A program made the translations under genes and the position numbers. Shown here piece after piece: positions 28,482-38,006 of a stretch of 64,000 nucleotides of DNA (positions are counted from its first letter, which is position 1; the number at the start of each line of letters is the position of its first letter). The notes under the pieces were generated by a model. It was not told the origin of the DNA. It was given only the letters and a program-made list of their open reading frames with translations, and made no database searches. Where the stretch lies: positions 186,001 through 250,000 of the forward strand of contig JACKEN010000007.1 of the NCBI GenBank assembly GCA_020632995.1, in the 5' to 3' direction. Source of the stretch: Deltaproteobacteria bacterium (GTDB lineage: Bacteria; Myxococcota; Kuafuiibacteriia; Kuafuiibacteriales; Kuafuiibacteriaceae).

Positions 28482-29468
28482 GTTCGCGTCTCCAGGGCGC
28501 GTGCCAACAGGTGGCCCACCGCCTCGGTGAATGAAAGACCTGCAGCGGTGAGCGCGGCCTCGAAGCCGGCCCCGGGGGCCAGGCAGGGGTTCGCGTTCAC
28601 CTCGAGGATGAAGGGGTGGCCGCCCTCGTCCACCCGGAAGTCCACCCGCCCGTAGCCGGCGAGGCCGAAGCCGACGAAGGCCTGGCGGGCCAGGCTGGCG
28701 AGGCGCTCGAGGAGGGCGTGGTCGTCGGGGGTGAAGGCCTGCTTGCGCGGGGTGGCGTCCCACTCCGCCGAGCCCGGGGTCCACTTCGCGTCGTAGCCCA
28801 CCAGGTGCGGGGCCCCCTCGGGGAGGCCGAGGAAGGAGATCTCGGCCGGCGGGAGGCACCGCGGGCGCCCCTCCACCTCGAGGACCGAGATGTTGAGCTC
28901 CCGCCCGTGCACGTAGGCCTCCGCGAAGGCGGCGCCGCCCAGCTTGGGGGCCCGCGCCGCGATCAGCGCGTCCAGCGCCGCGTCGTCGACGAAGGCGCAC
29001 CACCGCGTCGTCGTCGAGGCCGAGGGAGCCGTGCTCGAAGACCGACTTCACGATCACCGCACCCCGCGGCCGGACCGGCCGCCACGGCTCACCCGGCCAG
29101 CGCCAGGCCGGGGTCGGGAGCTCGAGCTCCACCATGCGCGCCTTCGCGGCCAGCTTGTCGTCGGCCAGGCAGAGCACGGGGGCACGCGACCCGGTGAAAG
29201 GGAGCCTGCGCGCGGCGAGGAACGCGGGGACGAACGCCCCAGCTGCCCTGGCCCGCCCAGCTCCTCCACCAGGTTCACCACCACGTCGGGCGCGCTCCGC
29301 GGTGAGCGCCCGGTCGAGGGCGCCGAGGTCCAGGGTGACCTCGTGGGTCTGGGCCTCGTGCCCCAGCTCTCGCAAGGCATCCTGCACCGCCTGGACCTGA
29401 TCCAGCACGTCGGCCACGTCGGGGGCGGCCCCGGGCGGGACCGCCTGGTGCACCACCGCCACCTTCAT
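28478..29468 (-). pseudogene. ATP-grasp ligase, D-Ala-D-Ala ligase-like (second copy), three frameshifts as read
   Basis: Corrected length about 329 residues. It begins MKVAVVHQAVPPGAAPD and ends with an intact ATP-grasp half: HGRELNISVLEV, AGYGRVDFRVDEGGHPFILE and VNANPC (metal-binding Glu and Asn). Three one-base changes are needed: an extra base near 29297, a missing G in a G run near 29240 (the two compensate, restoring APDVVVNLVEELGG in between) and an extra C near 29006. Family members join two amino acids or an amine and an acid using ATP. It overlaps the GNAT by ATGA and follows the other ATP-grasp gene by 3 bp. Confidence 0.75.
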
Positions 29469-29471
29469 GGT

Positions 29472-30456
29472 TCAGCCCACCCGCGCCTGGGCCGAGGCCA
29501 GGATCCGGCCGATCAGGTCGCGGTAGGTGAGGCCCACCTTGCCCACGAGGATCGCGAGGTCGGAGATCTCGGGGTTCAGGCCGGCCAGGGGGTTGGCCTC
29601 GATGAAGCTGGGCCGGCCCTGGGCGTCGCTCCGGACGTCCACCCGCCCCGCGTCGCGGCAGCCGAGCGCGCGCCACGCCGCGAGCGCGACCCGCTCGGCC
29701 TCCGCCACCTCGGCGTCGGCGCGCGGATCCGCGAGCTCGTAAGCCACCTTGCCCTCGAACTCCTTCTTGTTCTTGAAGGAGTAGATCCCGGCCTCGGCGT
29801 CGGCCAGGAGCTTCACCTCCAACGCACCGACCACCTCGGCCCGGGCCCCGGTGCCCACGATGCCCACCGTGAACTCCCGCCCCGGCAGGAACGCCTCGAG
29901 CAAGACGGGTTGACGGAAGCGCTCGAGCAGCATCGCGCAGGTGGCGGGCAGGTCGGCGAGGCTGCGGACGAGCGAGGCGGGGGTGACCCCCTTGCTCGTG
30001 CCCTCCGCCACCGGCTTGGCGAAGATCGGGGTGGGGAGCCGCACCCACTCGAGGTCGTCGAGGTGCTCCACCACCGCGTACTCCGGGGTCCGCACCCCGG
30101 CGTTCCGCACCACCATCTTGGCCAGCCCCTTGTGGAGCGAGAGCCCCAGCACCAGCGGGTCCGAGAAGGTGTACGGGATGCGGTAGGCGTCGAGGAGCGC
30201 CGGCACCTGGGACTCGCGGGCGGCCCCGTAGAGGCCCTCCGCGATGTTGAACACCAGGTCCCAGCGGTCCCCGCGCGCGAGGCGCGCGGTGAGCTCGTGG
30301 ATGTTGCCGATGGGGTCCACCTCGTGGCCGAAGCTGGCCACGGTGTCCCGGATCGGCGTCGATGGTGTCGGGGCGATCCAGCTCCGCCACCTCCTCCGCC
30401 GTCATGCCCTGGGCCAGGTAGGTCTCGGCCAGGTCATAGGTGATGCCGACTCTCAT
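29472..30456 (-). pseudogene. ATP-grasp ligase, D-Ala-D-Ala ligase-like (first copy), one frameshift as read
   Basis: Corrected length about 327 residues. The N-terminus (MRVGITYDLAETYLAQG) lies in one frame; after an extra C near 30357 the body continues in another with VFNIAEGLYG, PYTFSDPLVLGLSLHKGLAK, KPVAEGTSKGV, LPGREFTVGIVG and the metal site FIEANPLAGLNPE. The layout is that of D-Ala-D-Ala ligases, but the usual Ddl active-site residues cannot be checked by eye. No mur or fts gene is near, and the pairing with lysine 2,3-aminomutase argues for an amino-acid conjugating role rather than cell-wall synthesis. Its start overlaps the YkgJ stop by ATGA. Confidence 0.78.
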
Positions 30457-30992
30457 GGGACGGCCTCCTCACTCACGCCGCCGCGGGCCCAGGGGGCCAC
30501 CGGGGGGTTCGGTTCGCTGCAGATCTCGAGGTAGAGCTGGGCCCGCCAGCCCTCCGCCTCGGCCTCGTGCATGTCGAGGACGCGCAAGAGGGCCTGCCCC
30601 GGGCGCAGCAGCGGGGTGGGGCACATGTGCTCTGCGTCGGGCTCCAGCCCGACGGCGGAGTAGCCGAAGGGGTACATCCGGCAGGTCAGGGGCCGCACGT
30701 CCCCCGGGAGGGTGCAGCCCCGCTCCCCGAGGAACGTGCAATCCCCGTTGCCCTTCCGGGTCAGGACCCGTCGGCGCCCCTCCCCGTCGAAGACCCGGTA
30801 CCACTCGGGATCGTCCTCCTGATCCAGGTAGTCCGGGTCGTCCGGCGGGGCCATGCGCACGAAGTCATCGCGCCCGGTGAACGCGGCGATGCGCGCCGCG
30901 TCCCCCGGGGTCGTGTAGATCTCCCGCACCTGGCAGCAGGTCTTCTGGACGCTATTGCAGCGTGCGCAGAGCGGCGCGTCGGCTGTGTCCAC
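30453..30992 (-). CDS. YkgJ-family Cys-cluster protein
   Basis: A 179-residue protein of the YkgJ (zinc- or iron-chelating) family. The Cys set is CARCNSVQKTCCQ near the N-terminus, then CTFLGERGCTLP, PLTCRMYPF and later Cys residues (MCPTP, EICSE), the usual order. Start: GTG at 30992 with GGAGGT a few bases upstream. It overlaps the end of the aminomutase gene by 41 bp and the next gene start by ATGA. The family is often found beside radical SAM enzymes and may bind a metal or oxidised cluster; its exact job is not known. Confidence 0.8.
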   Translation of the reverse strand: MDTADAPLCARCNSVQKTCCQVREIYTTPGDAARIAAFTGRDDFVRMAPPDDPDYLDQEDDPEWYRVFDGEGRRRVLTRKGNGDCTFLGERGCTLPGDVRPLTCRMYPFGYSAVGLEPDAEHMCPTPLLRPGQALLRVLDMHEAEAEGWRAQLYLEICSEPNPPVAPWARGGVSEEAVP

Positions 30993-32307
30993 CGCCCACC
31001 TCCGGGTCCCGCGGGCCGTGATCCGGGAGCGGATCCGGGTACCGATAGACGTTCCCCTCGAAGTTTCGAAGCAGCAGATCGTCGCCGTCCCGGCCCACGA
31101 AGTACTCGGGCTGGAGCGGCACCTTCCCGCCCCCTCCGGGGGCGTCGATGACGTAGTTGGGCACCGCGTAGCCGGTGGTGTGCCCACGGAGGCCGCGGAT
31201 GAGCTCGATCCCCTTCTCGACCGTGGTCCTGAAGTGCGCCGACCCCGAGATCGGATCGCACTGGTACAGGTAGTACGGCCGCACCCGCATCATCAGGAGC
31301 CGGTGCATGAGCCCCTTCAGGGTGGGGACATCGTCGTTCACCCCCTTCAGGAGCACGGTCTGGCTCCCCAGCGGCACCCCCGCGTCGGACAGCCGCGCGG
31401 TGGCCCGGTAGGCCTCCGGCGTGCACTCCGCGGGGTGGGTGAAGTGGATGCTCATCCACACCGGGCGGTGCTTCTTGAGGATCTTCACCAGGCTCGGGGT
31501 GATGCGCTGCGGGAGCACCGCCGGCATCTTGGTGCCGATGCGCACGAACTCCACGTGCGGGATCTTCTTCAGCTCGCCGAGGAGCCAGTCCAGCTTCTCG
31601 TCCTTGAGGCTCAGGGGGTCGCCGCCCGAGATCAGGACGTCGCGGATCGTCTTGGTCTGCCGCACGTAGTCCAGCGCGCGCTCGAGCCGGGCCGAGCTGG
31701 CGGTGATCTCGCCGCTCCCCACCACCCGCGAGCGGGTGCAGTAGCGGCAGTACGTGGTGCAGTAGTCCACGGCCAGGAACAGGATCCGGTCGGGGTAGCG
31801 GTGCACGATGCCCGGCACCGGGCTGTGGCCGTCCTCGCTCAGCGGATCGTCGGCCTCGCCCGGCAGGCGCACGAACTCCTCGATGTTCGGCACCACGGTG
31901 CGGCGCAGCCCCTGCTTGGGATCCTCGGCATCGAGCAAGGTCATGTAGTACGGCGTTATGCCGATCGGGAGCATCGAGCCCCCGCGGATCACCGCCTCGC
32001 GCTCCCCGTGCGACAGCGACAGGTGCCGCTCCAGGTCGGCGAGGTTCTTGATGCGGTGCTTGGCCTGCCAGTGCCAGTCGTTCCACTCCTTCAGGCTCGT
32101 GCCGGGGTAGAACTTCTTCCTGAACGCGCGCGCCGCCTCGCTCTCGGTGCGCAACTTACCTTGCGCATCGAAGAAGCCGGCCTTCGGCTCGGGCAGGTTG
32201 GACTCGGGGAGGGAGGGCAGGACGAAGGAGGACAGGGCGAAGGACGCGTTGTAGGCGTCCATCGACGGAGGCTCCTCCGCGAGCTCGGTTTCAAGGCTGT
32301 GACTCAT
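30952..32307 (-). CDS. kamA: Lysine 2,3-aminomutase (radical SAM, PLP)
   Basis: A 451-residue aminomutase. The radical SAM cluster motif is CTTYCRYC (Cys at about 182, 186, 189). The PLP lysine lies in DAPGGGGK, and the substrate-binding aspartates known from Clostridium KamA appear at equivalent places (QCDPISG...HFRT, and the Asp of DAPGGGG). Glutamate 2,3-aminomutases have other residues there, so lysine to beta-lysine is the expected reaction. It is too long to be the EF-P enzyme EpmB, and no epmA or efp is nearby. First gene of the operon leading to YkgJ, two ATP-grasp ligases and a GNAT. An upstream promoter candidate is at 32452-32479. Confidence 0.87.
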   Translation of the reverse strand: MSHSLETELAEEPPSMDAYNASFALSSFVLPSLPESNLPEPKAGFFDAQGKLRTESEAARAFRKKFYPGTSLKEWNDWHWQAKHRIKNLADLERHLSLSHGEREAVIRGGSMLPIGITPYYMTLLDAEDPKQGLRRTVVPNIEEFVRLPGEADDPLSEDGHSPVPGIVHRYPDRILFLAVDYCTTYCRYCTRSRVVGSGEITASSARLERALDYVRQTKTIRDVLISGGDPLSLKDEKLDWLLGELKKIPHVEFVRIGTKMPAVLPQRITPSLVKILKKHRPVWMSIHFTHPAECTPEAYRATARLSDAGVPLGSQTVLLKGVNDDVPTLKGLMHRLLMMRVRPYYLYQCDPISGSAHFRTTVEKGIELIRGLRGHTTGYAVPNYVIDAPGGGGKVPLQPEYFVGRDGDDLLLRNFEGNVYRYPDPLPDHGPRDPEVGGGHSRRAALRTLQ

Positions 32308-32451
32308 GAGTAGACTCCGACCACCGCGCCATCGGCGCAGCGGGGATCGACAATCGGTTGTGGGCGGTGACCGGGTGCCGGTCGGTGGCTTTCCAAAACG
32401 CAGGACGCTTCGGCTCGATGAGGTCTCGAGGAGGGGGCCTTTCGAGCGTTG

Positions 32452-32479
32452 ATGGTAGCGGCGACTGAGGCCGAGTCAA
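32452..32479 (-). promoter_or_regulatory. Possible promoter of the kamA operon
   Basis: On the minus strand TTGACT (32474-32479) and TACCAT (32452-32457) are 16 bp apart, in the 225-bp gap before kamA, the least GC-rich part of this area. This would leave a leader of about 140 bases. Supported only by sequence similarity to a sigma-70 promoter. Confidence 0.4.
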
Positions 32480-32532
32480 CGGGATCTGTGAGCCTTCGCC
32501 TGGTGGAAATCAGCACACGAAGGACCGAGCGG

Positions 32533-34264
32533 TCACCACCGGCTCCCCTCCGCCAGCCCCTCGAAGAAGCGCCGCGCGTTCAGCCCGAGGGTCCGGGTCT
32601 TGTAGCCCCCCTCCTGCACCACCACGGTCGGGCGCCCCAGCCGGCCCACCTCCACCCCGAGGCGGCGGAAGTCCTCCGGGCGGTGGGCCCAGGTCCCGGT
32701 GGGATCTCCCCGGGCAGTATCCAGCCCCAGCGCCAACACGAGGAAGCGGGGGTCGAAGGCCTCGATGCGCTGCAAGGCGCGTTGCAGCGCCTTCAGGTAC
32801 CCGGGCGGGTCCAGGTGCTCGGGCAGCGGGAGGTTCAGGTTGAAGCCTTCACCCTCGCCCTCCCCCGTCTCGTCCGCGAACCCGGTGAAGTAGGGGTACG
32901 CGAACTTGGGGTCCCCGTGGAGCGACACCGTGAGCACGTCCCGACGGGCGTAGAAGATGTCCTGCTGGCCGTTCCCGTGGTGGTAGTCCAGGTCGAGGAT
33001 CGCCACCCGGCCGTGGGCGGCGAGGAAGTTCGCGGCGATCGCGTTGTGGTTCAGGTAGCAGAACCCGCCGAAGGCCCGCCGCTCGCTGTGGTGCCCGGGC
33101 GGCCGCACCAGGGCGTAGGCCAGGCGGTGCCCACCCAACAGCGCCTCCGCCGCGGTGAGCGCCGCGTCGGTGGCCCGCCGCGCGGCGCGGTAGGCGTTCT
33201 TGTGGAGCGGGGTGAAGGTGTCGATGCAGTAGTACCCGGCCAGGACCGTGCGATCGGTGGGCTTCTCGCGCCTGGTTCCGGATCGGGAAGACGTACGGGT
33301 AGACCGACTTGTCGCCCTCCAGCTGGGCGCAGGTGCGCTCCATGTACCTCACCAGCTCCGGCTCGTGCACCGCGGTGACGTGCTTGTCCGGGAAGTGCTT
33401 CACCTTCTGCTCGGCGAACAGGCCCGAGCGCTCCAGCTCCTCCCGGATGCGTGAGATGCGCACCGGCGCCTCCACGTACCCACGCTCCCGCACGTGGTGG
33501 ATCTCGTGCTCGGCGTTCACGGTGAGGACGATGCGCTCCCCCACCCGCTTCGCGGCGGCGGGCGCGCGAGGCGCGGTGTAGCGCGGGGCCCGCAGCGGCA
33601 CCGGATCTGCCCGGATGGAATCCAGCACCATCTTCACGTAGGCGGGCGGGCAGAGCGCCTTGTACTTGCGCTCCAGGATCGCCCCCACCACCGCCTTCAC
33701 GTAGGCCCGGGGCGGCGCCTCGGTGACGCCGAGCCCATCGAACACCAGGAGCGGCGGATCGGTGTCCTGGGGGGACAGCGGGGTCTCGTACGCGGTGCCG
33801 GCGAGCGGCCGGGCCCCGTAGCGCTCGTAGAACTTGAGCCGCGCCTGGTTCTCGGCCCGAAGCGCCGGGTTGGGGGAGAGCGCCTCGGTGTCGGGCAGAC
33901 ACTCCATGAAGAGCCCCTTGGCCCCCCACGCCCGGGCGTCCTCCCGGATGGTCTCGTAGAGCGCCCCGCCGATGCCCCGGCTGGTGAGCTGGGACGAGGC
34001 GGCCATGTACTCCAGGAACGCGAACTTGATCTCGGGATCCCGCAGCACCACCGCCGCCCCCACCACCCCGCCTCGCGCCTTCTCGGCCACGAAGACCACC
34101 GCGTGGAGCTTCTTCTTGAAGGGGTTGGGGAGCGAGGCGAACACCGCGTCCCACTCGGGGTCGGGCACCGCGGCGAACTGGCTCTTCAGGATCTCCCGGG
34201 CCGCTCTCACGGCGGCTTGGTTCACGGGGAGGTGGTCGTCATAGATCCTGCGGATGCGGAACAT
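32533..34264 (-). pseudogene. GNAT-histone deacetylase-family fusion enzyme, one frameshift as read
   Basis: Corrected length about 576 residues. The N-terminal half (from the ATG at 34264, with AGGAGG upstream) is a GNAT-like domain (LEYMAASSQLTSRGIGGALY). The C-terminal half is an arginase-fold deacetylase of the HDAC/acetylpolyamine amidohydrolase type: RPPGHHSERRAFGGFCYLNH, the zinc motif DLDYHHGNG, GLDT and VVQEGGY. The two halves are separated by a +1 shift near 33274 (an extra C; without it FPIRNRREKPTDR reads through). Family members remove acetyl groups from polyamines or lysine-like amines. The divergent neighbours make putrescine, so acetylpolyamine is the best guess. Confidence 0.8.
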
Positions 34265-34352
34265 GGAGGTCTCCCTCCTTCTACGCCCCCACCCCGCCGT
34301 CCGCCAGCACACCGCGCTTGATCTGCCGCCCCCCCGCCGTTAGGGCGACTGC

Positions 34353-35408
34353 GTGACCACGCCGTACCAAGCCGGCTTCGCCTTCCGAGCGGAGTGGGCC
34401 CCCCACGAGGCGGTGCTCCTCGCCTGGCCGAGCGCCGCCGACCTCTGGGAGGAGCGCCTCCTCGACGCCCAGGCCGAGCTCATGACCCTCGCCACCGCGA
34501 TCGCCGACCCGGACCCCGCGACCGGGGCGCTCCGGGGCGACCCGATCTGGGTGTTGGTGCCCGACGCCGCGCGCCGGGCCGAGGCCGAGGCCGCCCTCGC
34601 CCGCCTGAAGCCGCGCGTGTTCGACATCCCCTTCGGCGACATCTGGCTGAGGGACATCGCCCCCCTGGTGGTCCAGGACGCCGATGGCAAGCGCGCCTGC
34701 GCCGTCTTTCGCTTCAATGGATGGGGCGAGAAGTACATCCTGCCCTACGACGATCAGGTGGCGACCCGCGTCGCCGACGCCCTGGGCTGGCCCCGCTTCG
34801 ACGCCCCCTTCGTGATGGAGGGCGGCAGCGTCGACGTCGACGGCGAGGGCACCGTCCTCACCACCGAGCAGTGCCTGCTGAACGAGAACCGCAACCCCGG
34901 CCGGCACCGCGCCCAGATCGAGCAAGACCTCTTGCAGTACTTGGGGGCGAAGAAGGTCCTCTGGGTCACCGAGGGCCTGCTCAACGACCACACCGACGGC
35001 CACATCGACACCATCGCCCGCTTCATCAAGCCGGGGGTGGTGGTGTGCATGGCCCCCTCGGGCGACGACGACCCGAACCGCGAGGTGCTCGAGCGCATCG
35101 CGGCCGAGCTGGGCGCGATGACCGACGCCGCCGGCCGCCGGCTCGAGGTGGTGCGGGTGCCGTCCCCGGGCAACCTGGTGGGTGACGACGGCCGGGTGAT
35201 GCCGGCCAGCTACGTCAACTTCTACATCAGCAACAGCACGGTGGTGGTGCCCCAGTACGGCACCGCCTACGACGCGGCGGCGGTGGCGGCCATCGCGGCC
35301 CTCTTCCCGGAGCACCGGACCATCGGCGTGTCGGCCCGGGCCATCCTGGAGGGCGGCGGCGCCTTCCACTGCATCACCCAACAGATCCCCACAGGAGGTT
35401 CGCGATGA
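34353..35408 (+). CDS. aguA: Agmatine deiminase
   Basis: A 351-residue agmatine iminohydrolase (agmatine to N-carbamoylputrescine and ammonia). Family landmarks: the N-terminal ...EWAPHEAVLLAWPS; the arginine-binding FGDIWLRDIAPL; GGSVDVDG; the catalytic His region NDHTDGHID; and the C-terminal nucleophile Cys in GGGAFHCITQQIP. The start is the GTG at 34353. It is divergent from the GNAT-deacetylase gene across 88 bp and its stop overlaps the next start (ATGA), so the two steps from agmatine to putrescine are coupled. Confidence 0.93.
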   Translation: MTTPYQAGFAFRAEWAPHEAVLLAWPSAADLWEERLLDAQAELMTLATAIADPDPATGALRGDPIWVLVPDAARRAEAEAALARLKPRVFDIPFGDIWLRDIAPLVVQDADGKRACAVFRFNGWGEKYILPYDDQVATRVADALGWPRFDAPFVMEGGSVDVDGEGTVLTTEQCLLNENRNPGRHRAQIEQDLLQYLGAKKVLWVTEGLLNDHTDGHIDTIARFIKPGVVVCMAPSGDDDPNREVLERIAAELGAMTDAAGRRLEVVRVPSPGNLVGDDGRVMPASYVNFYISNSTVVVPQYGTAYDAAAVAAIAALFPEHRTIGVSARAILEGGGAFHCITQQIPTGGSR

Positions 35409-36270
35409 CGAGGAACGTGACGGTGGCGGCCATCCAGTGCCCGCTGGGCGCTGGCCGCGACGAGAACGTGGCGCGCGTCCTGGGCCTCATCGAGGCGGCG
35501 GCGGACGAGGGCGCGCAAGTCATCCTGCCCCCCGAGCTCTTCGAGGGCCCGTACTTTTGCCGCCACGAGCGGGACGAGTTCTTCTCGTGGGCCCGACCCT
35601 CGAGGGGAACGAGACGGTGGCGAAGGTCCAGGCGCTCGCGAAGGCGCGCCAGGTGGTGGTGCCGGTCTCCTTCTTCGAGAAGGCGGGCCACGCCTACTAC
35701 AACAGCCTCGCGATGGTGGACGCCGACGGGTCCATGCTGGGCCTGTACCGAAAGAGCCACATCCCCGACGGCCCCGGCTACGAGGAGAAGTTCTACTTCC
35801 GGCCCGGCGACACCGGCTTCAAGGTCTTCGACACCCGCTACCTGAAGCTCGGCGTCGGGATCTGCTGGGACCAGTGGTACCCGGAGTGCGCGCGCTCGAT
35901 GATGCTCATGGGGGCCGAGCTCCTCATGTACCCCACCGCGATCGGGAGCGAGCCCCACGATCCCGGCCTCGACACCAAGGACCCGTGGCAGCGCGCCATG
36001 ATCGGCCACGCGGTGAGCAACGTGGTGCCGGTGGTGGCGGCCAACCGCATCGGCGAAGAGGAGGGCCAGCGCTTCTACGGCGGCTCCTTCATCGCCAACC
36101 ACCGGGGCGACAAGCTCGAAGAGCTCCAGGGCCAGACCGAAGGCGTCATCACCGCGACCTTCGATCTCGATCAGCTCGCCGCCACCCGCGCCAGCTGGGG
36201 CTTCTTCCGCGACCGCCGCCCCGAGCTCTACGGGGTGCTCGGCACCGCCGACGGCAAGATCAAGGTCTGA
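35405..36270 (+). pseudogene. aguB: N-carbamoylputrescine amidase, one frameshift as read
   Basis: Corrected length about 288 residues, the family norm. It is a nitrilase-superfamily enzyme hydrolysing N-carbamoylputrescine to putrescine, CO2 and ammonia. The catalytic triad is visible: Glu in LPPELFEGPYF, Lys in LYRKSHIPDGPGY and Cys in GVGICWDQWYPE. The frame breaks near 35598, between FFSWARP and LEGNETVAKVQALAKARQ; one missing C restores a normal enzyme. It has AGGAGG 12 bases before the ATG and an ATGA overlap with aguA. Confidence 0.88.
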
Positions 36271-36282
36271 GATCGCCGAACC

Positions 36283-37041
36283 TCACCCGGACTCGAGCGC
36301 CCGGTGCCGCTCCAGCCAGGCCAGCTGGTGCTCCGCGTGCCACTCCACCAGGCGCCCGTACAAGACCTCGGTCGCCTCCACCTGCGCCCGCAGCGTGTCC
36401 CCCTCGCGCGACACGATCAGGAACGACGCGTCGAAGCCATCGTGGTTCAAGAGCACGCGCACGAAGGAGAGCATGGGCACCGCCTTCACCCGCTCCCGCC
36501 GGAAGCCGCGGACGTCGTCGCTGCGCAAGGCAACCTTCCCCACCTCGGTGGTGATCACCAGGTGCTGCGCCTCCAGCTCCAGGAAGCCCACGCTGTCGTC
36601 GGTCTCCTTGCGCTGCAGCTCGGACCACAGCCCGCCCTGCTCCGCCCGCAGCCCCACGAAGATCCCGCGACCCCGCACCCCCAACGCGCTCCGCAGGCGC
36701 CTGCGCAGGCCGCGGTTGGCGAGCGCGCTCATCTTGAGCCCGCTCCACACCCCCGCCCCCAGCCCCAGCCCGACCCCGGCCACGAACCCGAGCACCCCGC
36801 CCAGGCTGCCACCCATGAGGAACGCGGCCGCCATCCCGACCGTGGTCACCACCGCGGTGCCGGCGGTGACCTGAAGCCAGGTGCGGTCGCGGTAGCGGCG
36901 GAACTCGGGCGAGTCCTCCCCGGTCGGCACCAGGCCTGTCGCAGAGGAGCGCACCAGGGACCGGTCCACCTCCCCATGTTGAAGGACTTCGGCGGGCCGC
37001 GTCGAGCCCTGTGGGCGCCGGCACACGCAGGGCGTCAACAT
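36283..37041 (-). CDS. Membrane protein of unknown function
   Basis: A 252-residue product from the ATG at 37041. A GTG at 36969 would give 228 residues and may be preferable, because residues 1-24 of the longer form look non-conserved and the next residues start the ordered part. There are two adjacent hydrophobic helices with a Gly-rich turn (TAGTAVVTTVGMAAAFLMGG and SLGGVLGFVAGVGLGLGAGV, about 70-110), followed by a soluble domain ending in a charged region (RREGDTLR-like) of mixed alpha/beta character. I recognise no family. It converges on aguB with 12 bp between stops. Confidence 0.55.
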   Translation of the reverse strand: MLTPCVCRRPQGSTRPAEVLQHGEVDRSLVRSSATGLVPTGEDSPEFRRYRDRTWLQVTAGTAVVTTVGMAAAFLMGGSLGGVLGFVAGVGLGLGAGVWSGLKMSALANRGLRRRLRSALGVRGRGIFVGLRAEQGGLWSELQRKETDDSVGFLELEAQHLVITTEVGKVALRSDDVRGFRRERVKAVPMLSFVRVLLNHDGFDASFLIVSREGDTLRAQVEATEVLYGRLVEWHAEHQLAWLERHRALESG

Positions 37042-37086
37042 GAAATACCTATGGCTCCTGGTGCGCGCACAGGCTACATCCAGCGC

Positions 37087-38002
37087 ATGCGTACTGCCCT
37101 CGCGCTCGTCGTCGCCGGCCTCGGCCTCGCCCCCGCCACGGCGTGGGCGGACCAGCTCCAGTGCAACAGCAAGGAGGTCGCCGCCTCCGCCACCGCCTAC
37201 TTCCCCGAGGGCTCCTACTTCCTCGACTTCTGCTCGCTCTGCGACGCCAAGGTCCAGGTGGTGAAGGTCGCCTCGGTGCGGGTGGTCGAGAGCTGCGACT
37301 TCGAGGTGGAGGTGACCGGCCAGGTGGTGCTGGAGTCCTCCCAGCCCTTCGCCGACGGCTACGTGCCCGGAAAGGCCGAGTTCGTCACCCCGAGCGAGAC
37401 GGAGTACCGCCAGCAGCTCGACCTCGCCTACGCCTACGTCGAGGTGAAGGAGAACGACTTCCGCTGGGTCGGCGGTCAACTCGGCTTGCAGGCCACGGTG
37501 AACACCGCCTCCATCCAGCTCCCGCCCGAGGTGTTCGCCAAGCTCGGCCCGCACCACCGCCCCAAGGTGGGCAAGCCCGTGAAGCCGGCCGCCCCGGTCC
37601 CGAGCACGGCCGAGGTGCAGCGGGTGTTCGCGTACTTCCGCGACGGCCAGGAGGGCGCGGTGCTCGGCCACCTCACCGCGTGCCTGAAGCTCGACCTCAA
37701 GAAGGGCTCCTCCACCCGCTACGAGTGCCTCGACCCGGTGCGCGGCCCGGTGAGCCCGGCACCGAGGTCTTCGCCTGGGCCGACTGGCTCCTGCCCCGCG
37801 ACGGCCAGGACGAGGCCGAGGTGCAGTTCGTGAAGGACGACGAGGTGCGCCTCTCCGCAAGCTCGCGCTGAAGGGGCGCGCCAGCGGCCCCGTCGTCCCC
37901 ACCACCGCGGGGGCCAAGCTCAGCCAGGAGGGGATCTACAACCTGCGGGTGCTGAAGGGCGGGCAGGTGATCTCGGAGGTCTCGGTCGAGGTCCGCAAGT
38001 AG
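37087..38002 (+). pseudogene. Secreted protein of unknown function, two frameshifts as read
   Basis: Corrected length about 305 residues. It has a signal peptide from the ATG at 37087 (MRTALALVVAGLGLAPATAWA), a Cys-pair region (FLDFCSLCDAKVQVV, VVESCDFEV), then a long stretch with ACLKLDLKKGSSTRYECL and a C-terminal GIYNLRVLKGGQVISEVS. The frame is lost twice by a missing C, near 37757 (in a C run) and near 37853; both corrections give smooth protein. It lies between two minus-strand genes. No family is recognised; the pattern suggests a beta-sandwich domain protein in the periplasm. Confidence 0.6.
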
Positions 38003-38006
38003 GCTT

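Noticed and set aside
29472..30456. Cell-wall D-Ala-D-Ala ligase (ddl)
   Set aside because: No mur, fts or other wall genes nearby and tight coupling to kamA; the identity as Ddl cannot be supported.
30952..32307. KamA as the EF-P modifying enzyme EpmB
   Set aside because: Too long (451 residues), lysine-specific aspartates are present, and neither epmA nor efp is nearby.
32533..33138. Separate short HDAC gene beginning at an internal ATG
   Set aside because: The sequence upstream in the same frame already matches the family (FPIRNRREKPTDR, TPLHKNAYRAARRATDAA), so the apparent start is just a consequence of the frameshift near 33274.
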